A DNA stretch of 64,000 bases. Source: Chlorops oryzae. Its lineage: Eukaryota > Arthropoda > Insecta > Diptera > Chloropidae. Shown here in pieces: positions 53,400-62,389 of the stretch. The stretch is taken from contig CM035807.1 of NCBI GenBank assembly GCA_020466095.1, positions 46,288,935 to 46,352,934 of the forward strand, read 5' to 3'. Position 1 is the first letter of the stretch; each line of letters starts with the position of its first letter. The translations under genes were made by a program, and so were the position numbers. Below the pieces are notes generated by a model. The model did not search any database. It had not been told where the DNA came from and saw only the letters and a program-made list of their open reading frames with translations.

Positions 53400-56075
53400 C
53401 TACTCAGTTGCTTCCACAGTAGTGTGGCGATCATTTCTTCGTAGCCGGGAATGTGAAGAAGTGGAGGCTAGGCATCTAGCCATTTCATTAGGATGACTTC
53501 TAAGTTTTTCGCTATAGATTGCCTTAAATCGCGAAATTTCATCTTTAACCATGGGTACATTGAGGTCGCGGTGGATGTTTTCGTTTCGGATAAACCATGG
53601 AGCACCTGTAATTAATCTTAAAATTTTCGATTGAGCTCTTTGTATTAGTTCTACAGTCGTGGAGCTAGCGTTGCCCCATAGCTGTAGCCCGTACGTCCAA
53701 ATCGGTTTGATAACACTTACGTATAAAAGCACCTTGTATTCAATGTTCAAAAGAGAGCGTGAGTTAATTAACCAATGAAGCTTAGAGGCTTTTAATTTCA
53801 TGAGAGTTCGTTTGGCTTCAAAGTGATTGCGCCAAGTAAGACGTTTGTCCAAATGGAAACCTAAATAGTTTACATTGTCGGCCTGTGGTACTAAAATATT
53901 ATTAATAGATACGGATGGGCAGATTCTTCTTTTAAGTGTGAATGTGACGTGCTTACATTTTTGCTCATTTACTTTTATACGCCAAAGAGCTAGCCATTTT
54001 TCAACTAATTTAAAATGCATTTGAAGGTTCCTAGCAGCTGAAATTGGGCATTTTTGCCGACTTATAATTGCTGTATCATCAGCAAAAGTAGATATTGTGG
54101 TGCTACTGCTTAAGGGAAAGTCTGTGGTGTATAATAAGTATAGGAAGGGGCCAAGAACACTTCCTTGGGGGACGCCTGCTTTTATTTCAATGTCTTGTGT
54201 TATATGATCCTTATATTTTACCCGAAATGATCTATTTTTTAAGTAAAACGCAAGTGTTTCATGTGTATTTGGAGGGAGGAGGCTCTTAATCTTGAGAATG
54301 AGGCCTTCGTGCCAAACTCTGTCGAAGGCTTGAGCCACATCAAGAACAACTGCGGAGCAATACTCTTTATATTCAAATGCTTTCCTTATTTCGTTTGTAA
54401 CACGATTCACCTGCTCAATCGTTCCATGATTTTTTCGAAAACCAAATTGGTGAGATGAAATAATATTGCTTCCATTAATGTAAGGAGTCAACTTGGAGAG
54501 CAATGCCTTTTCAAATAGCTTTGAGAGGCATGGAAGGAGGCTTATCGGTCGATAGGACGATACTATTGTAACGTCCTTGCCTGGCTTTGGAATCATAGTG
54601 ATTAATGATCGTTTCCATGCAGCCGGAAAATGTGCATATTTAATTATTGAGTTGAAAAGCTTTGTGACAAAAATTATAGCAATAAACGGCATCTCTATAA
54701 TCATTTTTTGTGTTATCTGATCATGACCTGGTGCCTTTTTCGGGGACAATTGGTGTTTAATGATTTCCTTTAATTCATTTGCGTGGAAGCGAATCGGAAA
54801 ATTATGAGAATTTTGTTGTAGTGAAGGAGCTTCACCATGAATTGGGGGTGGATTAGTTTGAAACACAAAGCTCAAGTGCTTTGCAAATGTAGCCGCTATT
54901 TCTTCACTACTGCGTGCCCAATTGCCATTGGAGTCTCTAATCGGAGATTCACCCTGTATGGGTGTTTTTAAGGTTTTGTTCGCTTTCCATAACGACAATT
55001 TTCCTAACTTATGTGGTGAAAGATTAGAAACATAATTTTGACATTCCTGATCTTTTTCTCTTTGCAGCGCTTTTCTCAGCTCTTCTGTGGCTGCCTTTAA
55101 TCTATGTTTGGCTTCTGGGGACCTATTTTGTTGCCATTCGCGCCTTTTCTTTCGCTTTTCTAGTACAAGTCTTTGTATTTCACTATTGGTGGTGAAATCT
55201 CTTTTTGTATTTTTATTATATGGTGGAGTTGAATTTTCTGCCGCTGACGTTAAAATAGAATTAAGTACGTTTACGGCATCTTCCACGTGATCTTTGCACT
55301 CTATTGTGTAGCTTGTGTGTATATGAGTGGCTATATATTTTTTAAATTTGAGCCAATTTGTTTTGGAAGACGTTAGTCCGAGGACTGGCTTGGAGTGAGT
55401 GGATGATTCCGAAAGTCGAAAATGCACAGGAGAATGATCTGAAGAAAGATCAAAGCTAGTCGTGGTTGAAACACTTGACCTATCTACTCCTTTGACAATG
55501 GCAAAGTCAATAAGATCTGGAATTTTTCTTTGGTCTGTTGGCCAGTAAGTTGGTTGGGAGGGTGACAAGAAATCGAGCCTACCACCACTATTAATTAAAG
55601 TGTTATATAGTTGTCTACCTTTTGGATTGATCAGCCGTGAGCCCCAGTGGGTATTTTTTGCATTATAGTCACCTGCAGCTAAAAATCTGTTGCCTAACGA
55701 ACTAAATAGTTCTTTAAACTGCTGTTCACTTACAGGGTAGCGGGGTGGTGCATAAATAGCTGACAGAGTTAGGTTGCTGCCGTTCGTTTGTAAGCAGATG
55801 GATGTTGCTTGCAAGTAGGCTTTAGAGTATGAATTTAAACAGAAATGTTTAATTCTGCTGCGAATTAATAAACTTGTACCACCATGAGCCTTACCATCAG
55901 GGTGATTAGTTTTATAGAAGTTGAACCCGGGAATATAAAAATTGTTTTTATCTGTCAGGTGTGTCTCTGAAATGAGCATTACGTCAATTGATTTATCGGA
56001 GAGATAGTGCATTAATTCTAGTTTGTGCTGGCCTATACCGTTAGCATTCCATGAACATATATTCAACATACTCAT
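53400..56075 (-). CDS. LINE ORF2: endonuclease and reverse transcriptase
   Basis: About 891 residues from the ATG at 56075 (MSMLNICSWNANGIG), chosen because it overlaps the ORF1 stop as ATGA and starts right at the endonuclease domain; the frame is open further upstream. The APE-type endonuclease (SWNANGIG; SETHLTDKN; GDYNAKNTHW; SDHSPVHF) covers about the first 230 residues. RT follows (PGHDQITQKM; SYRPISLLPC; AGVPQGSVLGPFLY; FADDTAII; VNYLGFHLD), with the Jockey-type C-terminal region (LLYVSVIKPIWTYGLQLWG). No RNase H. No stop or shift is seen, so it could encode active enzyme for target-primed reverse transcription. Confidence 0.93.
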   Translation of the reverse strand: MSMLNICSWNANGIGQHKLELMHYLSDKSIDVMLISETHLTDKNNFYIPGFNFYKTNHPDGKAHGGTSLLIRSRIKHFCLNSYSKAYLQATSICLQTNGSNLTLSAIYAPPRYPVSEQQFKELFSSLGNRFLAAGDYNAKNTHWGSRLINPKGRQLYNTLINSGGRLDFLSPSQPTYWPTDQRKIPDLIDFAIVKGVDRSSVSTTTSFDLSSDHSPVHFRLSESSTHSKPVLGLTSSKTNWLKFKKYIATHIHTSYTIECKDHVEDAVNVLNSILTSAAENSTPPYNKNTKRDFTTNSEIQRLVLEKRKKRREWQQNRSPEAKHRLKAATEELRKALQREKDQECQNYVSNLSPHKLGKLSLWKANKTLKTPIQGESPIRDSNGNWARSSEEIAATFAKHLSFVFQTNPPPIHGEAPSLQQNSHNFPIRFHANELKEIIKHQLSPKKAPGHDQITQKMIIEMPFIAIIFVTKLFNSIIKYAHFPAAWKRSLITMIPKPGKDVTIVSSYRPISLLPCLSKLFEKALLSKLTPYINGSNIISSHQFGFRKNHGTIEQVNRVTNEIRKAFEYKEYCSAVVLDVAQAFDRVWHEGLILKIKSLLPPNTHETLAFYLKNRSFRVKYKDHITQDIEIKAGVPQGSVLGPFLYLLYTTDFPLSSSTTISTFADDTAIISRQKCPISAARNLQMHFKLVEKWLALWRIKVNEQKCKHVTFTLKRRICPSVSINNILVPQADNVNYLGFHLDKRLTWRNHFEAKRTLMKLKASKLHWLINSRSLLNIEYKVLLYVSVIKPIWTYGLQLWGNASSTTVELIQRAQSKILRLITGAPWFIRNENIHRDLNVPMVKDEISRFKAIYSEKLRSHPNEMARCLASTSSHSRLRRNDRHTTVEATE

Positions 56076-57640
56076 TTTTGGGAGATAAGATTTTGGAGCA
56101 TTTGGTTTTGCGTCCGCACTAACTCCTGTAGTGTAGTTTGCATTGATGCCATAAATTGTGACATACATTGCGTCAAATTGAAAATCATATTTTCCAAACT
56201 GCTATTCAGTTTTTTTGGTACATTCTGTACGTTATTTACACCAGATTTTAAAGCATCAGCGTAGGATAAGCTGGGATTGACGGACGGAATTGATTTGGCT
56301 TGCGTTTGAGCCGATGAACGAGTTTGAAATACTTGCTTTTGAGAATTACAGGCGGCTTCTTTCTGTAAAACCAAACGATTTTTAAGCTCCTTATAAATAG
56401 GGCAGCCCCTGTAATTAGCTGTGTGGTTTCCGCCACAATTACTACACTTTTTCAAAATAAGATCGTTGCTACTCATGTTATTGCAGACCGAAGAGTGATG
56501 AAACTCTCCACATATGACGCATACTACGCGTAAGGTGCAGTATGTCTTTGTATGACCATACTCTTGGCAATTTGTGCATTGCACAGGTCCGCTACGTTTA
56601 AGCGGTTCTTCTACTGAAATCCTACGGCTAAGAAGATACTGTAAACTATATACAGGGTGATTCTCATTTTTCCTTAATTTTACAGCATCAGGGCAGAGTT
56701 CAATTTTGAACATGGGCTGAGGGACTTTCTGTCTATTTATTATATTAATAACATGCTTGAACTGGAAGCCCTTTTCTTCCAAGGCCTGCTTAATTTCAGA
56801 TGGCTCTATATCTGATTCAAGGCCTTTTATTACAACAGAAATGCCTTTGCTGCACTTTAGTTGGTAAGTATAAAAACTCTTTTTGCTGTCTTCTAAGTTT
56901 TTAGCGACAATTCTATAATTTCTTTCATTATAAATTTGGATTTTTGTCTCGTGAATATTCCCACGAGTTAATGGCACGATATGGAAGCTATCTTTGCCTA
57001 TCAGGCGAATGAGGCTGGCAACGAGGCTATTAGAGCTCCACTCACGCAAATAAATTGGAGGCGGTTTGAATTCTCTAGTAGGCTGATTTTCGGATGAATT
57101 ATCATTCGATTTGTCAGCTAGTGGAGCAAAACGGTTACCCGATAACATATTAGTGGGGGTGGATATGACTTCCGTTTTATTTAGTTTAGCCCTATTAGCG
57201 TGTTTTCCAGTTGGACTTCTTTTACGTTTAATTATATTAACGTAGCGATGCATGCCAATCAGCATCGCCTTCTGCTCGATTTGTTCTTTTGACTTATTGT
57301 TTGAGTTTAAAGATTCTTCTAAAGCTGCGTTACCTGAGGTCGACGCGTTTATTGTTGTTGTAGCGCTGGTAATGGGAGGTGCTGTAGGATCAGCTAGATT
57401 TAAATTGCCTTTTTTTATGAATTTTGGAACTGTTTCGCCGGTGGAATTGGAACGTTGCCTCTGAAAATGGCTTTTCAACATAGAAAATTGGCTGTTAGCT
57501 GCGAACTGTTGAAAACTTTCGTTGTCGCGAAGGAATTGTTTGTTGGGTAGTTGTGAAACTTGATTTATAGCATCTTCTGTAGCTAAGAACCCATGGTTTG
57601 TGTCGACGCTATTTTTTGGAGGTGAACGAGATATTGGCAT
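56072..57640 (-). CDS. LINE ORF1: RNA-binding Gag-like protein
   Basis: 522 residues from the ATG at 57640 (a GTG codon upstream is in frame but is not a usual start). A PRE_C2HC-type region lies around residues 200-340 (IRLIGKDSFHIVPLTRG; KGISVVIKGLESDI), followed by three zinc knuckles near 370-440 (CTNCQEYGHTKTYC; CVICGEFHHSSVC; CSNCGGNHTANYRGC). The Gln-rich C-terminus looks coiled. It is expected to coat LINE RNA. Its TGA overlaps the ORF2 ATG. Confidence 0.9.
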   Translation of the reverse strand: MPISRSPPKNSVDTNHGFLATEDAINQVSQLPNKQFLRDNESFQQFAANSQFSMLKSHFQRQRSNSTGETVPKFIKKGNLNLADPTAPPITSATTTINASTSGNAALEESLNSNNKSKEQIEQKAMLIGMHRYVNIIKRKRSPTGKHANRAKLNKTEVISTPTNMLSGNRFAPLADKSNDNSSENQPTREFKPPPIYLREWSSNSLVASLIRLIGKDSFHIVPLTRGNIHETKIQIYNERNYRIVAKNLEDSKKSFYTYQLKCSKGISVVIKGLESDIEPSEIKQALEEKGFQFKHVINIINRQKVPQPMFKIELCPDAVKLRKNENHPVYSLQYLLSRRISVEEPLKRSGPVQCTNCQEYGHTKTYCTLRVVCVICGEFHHSSVCNNMSSNDLILKKCSNCGGNHTANYRGCPIYKELKNRLVLQKEAACNSQKQVFQTRSSAQTQAKSIPSVNPSLSYADALKSGVNNVQNVPKKLNSSLENMIFNLTQCMSQFMASMQTTLQELVRTQNQMLQNLISQK

Positions 57641-57935
57641 CACTTGATCCAGCTGACAGCTGAATCAGCTGCAGCAAACAGTTGTCTCTGTCTATAAAAG
57701 TGTTTTTGTAAACAAACAGGAATGAATGGATTTTGGAATATACTTAACTTTGAGGAAAATTTGATTTTAATTCCTCAACTCACTGCCCAAAAGCAGGGAA
57801 TCGGCTGGACAACAATAATCAGCCGTTCGCGAGGAAATACGACTTAACTTGTAGTTTTCTGTCTAATCGGATGTCGGAATTTAAAAGTTTACTGGAGCGC
57901 TTAAAACAACACAGCCGAACGCGACAACAGTGTTC
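57641..57935 (-). promoter_or_regulatory. LINE 5' UTR, probable internal promoter
   Basis: About 295 bp upstream of ORF1. Jockey-type LINEs carry their promoter here. No specific element was assigned. Confidence 0.5.
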
Positions 57936-58540
57936 ATTGCAGAAAAATGAGTGTCAATTATCACCCGCCTAACGTGATAGCGATTTCTTAACAAATTCCA
58001 AGCTTCCAAATAATTGGCGTCTTGAAGCTTGAAATTGGATATCAGCTGTAGAGGCTCGTTTGACAAACAGCTGCGAAGGTAATGCAGTTTTTGACTGCCG
58101 GTAAGATTGTCTTGATCGTGTACAATGGCTTTAAAACTATCATGGAATGACAACCAGGTCGTCGGTTTGCCTTCGAAGCGAGGTAACTCAAAAAGTGGAA
58201 GTTTGATTTGCGGTGCTATATTCAAGCCGTGGAAATTTCCAGCAGCCCGAGCACTGATTTCTTGCTCTTTCTCAGAGAGAAGCCTTAAGAAGTTAGCTTT
58301 CGCGTTTATGTACCAACTCTCTGCCTGCGTGCGTTCGCTCTCTTCTATTGCAACGTTTTCTTCTCCACACGTCAGTTCCATTTGTTCTTGGGCATCGTGG
58401 AATCTGGTCCATTGTTGACGCAAAAGTTCCATGTAGCCGTTGATGTGCTCTTTGGTAAGCTGGCTAGCTTCTTGTATGCTAACCGTTTGATATCGGCGAA
58501 TAGCATTGCGAACTGAGTCTCTTGCTTTTGCGATCGACAT
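57936..58540 (-). pseudogene. BEL-2 Gag N-terminal part
   Basis: The minus-strand ATG at 58540 (MSIAKARDSVRNAI) opens about 200 residues: a coiled-coil-like N-terminus, then IKLPLFELPRFEGKPTTWLS, the DUF1759 Gag signature, then LRSCLSNEPLQLI. It is cut at RVIIDTHFSA by the LINE and continues at 52885. Confidence 0.88.
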
Positions 58541-58815
58541 TGCTTAACCTTGAATCCAACCGGGCTTACCGAAAGCAGCATGGAAAATAACGAAAAAAAA
58601 CCCACACGTGATTTACAAAAAGTCCGCTTCCTATTCGTTATGCTTTCTTTGTTTCCGTACCACTGCTTTGCGTAATCACAAATTTAATCCGCGAAAACTT
58701 GTAATTAGACTGGTGAAATCTTAATTTAAATAAGCGATTTATTCAAGTTTAATGCGAATTGCAACAATTATACTGCATTATTGCAATTGACTATCCGGCT
58801 CGAAGGACCAGTTTA
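58541..58815 (-). other. BEL-2 5' leader
   Basis: Non-coding. The minus strand directly inside the LTR reads AACTGGTCCTTCGAGCCGG. TGGTCCTTCGAGCCGG, three bases in, is a good tRNA-complementary primer site candidate; tRNA not identified. Confidence 0.6.
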
Positions 58816-59039
58816 TGTTGACTCAGTTTAGTTAAGTCTTTGCGTATTAGAAACATCAAGACGTTGTTTAGTCATTGACAGTCCGTTTATTACTAAAAAG
58901 CTAATGGACATATAGAATAATAGAAATAAGGAATATTCTTTACATAACCGTCAAGGAGGTGAAAACAAGATAGCTATATGCTGCCATAATATAAGAGAGA
59001 ATTGGTTATTTTACTAGGTTTGCACGAGTGGCTCCAACA
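58816..59039 (-). repeat. BEL-2 5' LTR
   Basis: 224 bp, partner of 48077-48300. GTGG follows directly as the target duplication. Confidence 0.92.
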
Positions 59040-60292
59040 GGTGGCGTTCGCATCAATTTGCAAGTAGCGTCCTCCTTTGTTTATTTTGGAAGGATGTTAA
59101 CTTTTTTTATTTAAAGGACTTTCCTTTATGTTTGTGTTTCGCCCTAGCCATTCTGCAGACGAGCATTTAAAAGCCCCGACAGAACCGAATCGAATGGTCC
59201 TTTTTTTGGTTTAAGGGAACGTGTCCAAACTACGTGAACCATTTTTTACTACTTTTTACCCCCTCCGCCCCCCTCGGTGACAATCCGTAGAATAATTTAA
59301 GTGACCAATTTGTCCAAGTGTAGTACTTTCATGACCCCCCCCCCCCAATTTCACAACATCACAAAAAAAAAAACAATTTCTCAAAACTCTCTTTTCCAAC
59401 GTTTGGTGGCTCTGAAAAGAACCAATTGGTGGTCCTGAAAAGGACCTTTTATTCTTCTCCTCCAGTGATGTCTACTTTTGGAGCTTTAAAATAGCTTCAA
59501 ATGGCACTGGACCCATCAAATTGCCTTCGAACAGGGTAAAAATATCCCACATGGAGCTCTTTGTGAAGCTTTCTTTCCACAAATAACGGATTTCCCGGAA
59601 ATTCAATTGGAAGTGCTGCCATAATTTTACCAAAAACCTAAAAAATCGAACCTATCGCCTAATATATACCAATTTTTTAACTGTATTTTTAAGAAATAAA
59701 ACCCTTAAAACAATTTAATTTCCATAATCCTTAATATTTCTCAGTTTCACATTATTGCTCAAAAGCTAAAAAGCAGGTTACAATTTTTATATTTTTTTTA
59801 CAAGTATGGCAACAATTTGCATAAAATATTTGAATTTTTCAACATACACGAATTTCGAATAAGTGGCAACTACGCAAACGTCAAGATAGTGTAAAAATTA
59901 GTACGGTTTTTGGCAATTTACAAAACGTGATATCTCCTTAACTAGAGGCGACCGACAAAAAAAGAATTGCAGATTTGGAAAAGATCCCAGAAACGGCCAG
60001 CAACTAGAATTGTTCCAAATTTTTTGATGCAAATATACAAAGATTATAACTGAACAACTTCTTCATATACACAAACTGCTTCCGAGTACTACTTGATACC
60101 GTTTTGCCGTTGTAAAGGTGAACAATTTTTATCAAAAATCGGAAGAAAAAACACGAAATTTTCAACCCAACGCAAATGGTTCCGAACCACGAAAATAATA
60201 TGTAATCAGTGCTGCACTATTTTCTTTTCTGGACAGTCTGCCATGGCAAAAAGGGATTTAGGGAGTTTTTTCTTGGCAGATTATCCAGAAAA
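59040..60292. other. No gene seen
   Basis: AT-rich sequence with a run of 12 C at 59335-59346 and several A/T homopolymers. No coding or repeat structure identified. Confidence 0.4.
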
Positions 60293-60535
60293 AAAACCCC
60301 ATATTTCGGGTCATAACTCAATTACCGTATAAAATAGCCAAGCAGATAGATAAGTGAGTGAAAGCGAAAAATATGAGCGAAAAATGGCCCTTCTGACCTC
60401 ATAGAAGCCACAATTTGTCTTAGGGTGGCGTATAGGCACTTTAATTATGCGTACGGTCTCCACCTTTCCGTATTAGGTCTATCTGGTTGCCTATTTTATA
60501 CGGTAATTGAGATATGGCTCGAAATATGGGGCAAA
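60293..60535. repeat. Inverted repeat, about 45-bp arms
   Basis: CCCCATATTTCGGGTCATAA ... CCGTATAAAATAGCCAA (to about 60342) is inverted at about 60486-60533 (TTGCCTATTTTATACGG ... TCGAAATATGGGG), about 90% by eye. Possible small MITE; no target duplication found. Confidence 0.65.
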
Positions 60536-60907
60536 GTAGAGAAAATTGACTTTTTTCACATTTTGGACCATATCTCGGAAACGCTACTTAAATTCATCAA
60601 ACCATTGACCTTTTTGGAATGAGAGCCCTAAGCTAACATAAAATAACCAATAGACAACAAGGGCAGAAACGCTGTAGCATTGTGTAATAAATTGACATTA
60701 ATTGACATAAATTTTGAAGTAAGGCTACAGATTTCATTGTGTTAAAAATGTAGTATTGTTACTAAAGCAGTGTGATAAAAAAGTTATATGGACAGTGTAG
60801 GACTAAAAAAAAAACTTCTATTACTCCTTTTTATTGAGTTTACTCGATTATTTTTATGTTTTTCAAGTTGTCAAAAGTGGCAATGCCTTTCACCAGAGCA
60901 GAGCTAA
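60536..60907. other. No gene seen
   Basis: AT-rich spacer. Confidence 0.4.
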
Positions 60908-61624
60908 TGCGCCCGTTTAGACGTGCTTCAACATCGTTCAACAAAACGCAGTTCGTTGGAGGGACGCTAGCGGGGAGAGCAAGATGGTTTTTGTTGAACG
61001 TACTCGGCTATTCTCTTTGTGCCTATATTCTTAGCGTGAAGCTTGAAAACAACCCCTGTGCGATTTTTACATTTGCTTCAAATATTTTTGTCATTCGAGC
61101 GGAAAGGTTCGAGTGTCTTCGCTAAAAATTTTGTTTATGTTTTATTTTTTTGCATCTTTTTTGATATTTTTCATTTTATTAGCTTTTTAATATTTTTAAA
61201 TTCGAAATTTGATTTTTATTTTTGAACGAAAAATAATAAAAATCAAGCAATGAGGATTATTTTTGATTTTTTTAAATAAAACTTATAACTGGTACAATCT
61301 CTCCTATTTTTACATTTAGATGAAAATAAAAAAACATATCCAAGCAATATTAAATAGTTTTTGTTGTTTTGAAATTGTTAAAATTGCATTGTTGTATTTG
61401 CGTTCAATACATTCGGAAATCAATCCTTTTTGAGAGATGCATAAGGAATTTATTTTCTTTCATTGCTAACATCGTTCCTACGCGCAAGAGGGAAACGTCG
61501 AAATATAAAATGTTGAAGCATTTGTTGAACGAAGCAGTTTTTGGCTGTGTGGACACGAACGAAACATGAAAAAGGAATCTGATAATTTGTTGAACGATGT
61601 TGATCATACGTCTAAACGGGCGCA
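60908..61624. mobile_element. 717-bp element with about 38-bp inverted termini
   Basis: The left end TGCGCCCGTTTAGACGTGCT is inverted at the right as ATACGTCTAAACGGGCGCA. Both arms continue with CAACATCGTTCAACAAA. The interior is AT-rich with GATTATTTTTGATTTTTT words similar to 11050-11150 and has no transposase. Termini resemble PIF/Harbinger types, but no TWA duplication is visible. Confidence 0.7.
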
Positions 61625-61739
61625 ATGATTTCGCTGCCACAGCTTGCTTCTCTATTCCTCATGCTATATGCCAATGATGAAGCAGCGTAGCTCTAACACA
61701 TTGCAGGGATTAGGAAGAAGAAGAGTTAGACCTATACCT

Positions 61740-62265
61740 CTATATGAGGATGTTTATGGCTACAAACGAAGCATATGAGCCAACTTTCGTTGAAGTCGCA
61801 TTTGAATTTCGGGTGTAGGAGACAATTTTCAAAAAACACCTTCTGCCACACCCACTTTTCAAAATTTTTGGATATCATATTAATTGCCCTAAGATATGTT
61901 CAAATTTCAAATTCAATCAAAATATCTTGAAAAACTCCAGTTTTAGAGCAGTTTTTGTGATTTTCGTAATAGACCCTAGTACTAGAGGTACCCCTAAAAA
62001 TGGTCCGATCGGGTCCATTCGAACTTGATCTTACTCATATCCCCGTGAGCACGTATACCAATTTCATCAAGATAGCTCAACTCCTTCGGTAAGAAAACTG
62101 TATACAGACAGACAGACAGACAGACAGACAGACTGACGGACATGTCTAAATCGAATCTCCTCGTGATGCTGATCACTATCTCGACTGGTTCTTGGTGTTA
62201 CACACAACCACACAAACGCAATATACCCTTGACACAGAGTGTGTCGCGTATAAAAACAATTCACA
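61740..62265 (-). repeat. Mini-me-type repeat with (GTCT)n
   Basis: On the minus strand it starts TTTTTATACGCGACACACTC ... AAGGGTATA (terminal hairpin near 62255), then GTGATCAGCATCACGAGGAG, ATGTCCG and five to six GTCT units (62105-62140), then the body with GACCCGATCGGACCATTTTT. The body is shared with 11740-12235. Confidence 0.7.
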
Positions 62266-62389
62266 GGTAAGAATTGTACTCGTGAGCTAAAAAGTGCACT
62301 GAATTTTTCCGTTCTCTAAAAAACTCTTTCCGTTCGACAGCCAGCGAATTTAAAAAAATTCAGTTCACATAGCTGTGAGAAGTTGGCCC

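Larger units (their letters stand above)
52886..57935 (-). mobile_element. Near full-length Jockey-type LINE inside BEL-2 gag
   Basis: 5050 bp with target duplication ATTGCAGAAAA (52875-52885 and 57936-57946) and a terminal poly(A) on the minus strand at 52886-52902. Two intact ORFs, no LTRs. On the minus strand the 5' end begins GAACACTGTTGTCGCG. The BEL-2 gag frame continues on either side of the insertion. Confidence 0.93.
48077..59039 (-). mobile_element. Second BEL/Pao retrotransposon (BEL-2), split by a LINE
   Basis: LTRs of 224 bp at 48077-48300 and 58816-59039, TG...CA, near-identical (few substitutions, such as GAAGTG versus GAGGTG). GTGG flanks both ends (48073-48076, 59040-59043). 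Gag begins near the right LTR; Gag-Pol runs leftward, interrupted at 52886-57935. Confidence 0.92.

Noticed and set aside
62105..62140. (AGAC)n as a CRISPR-like or regulatory array
   Set aside because: Simple tetranucleotide tract inside a mini-me-type repeat; no spacers.
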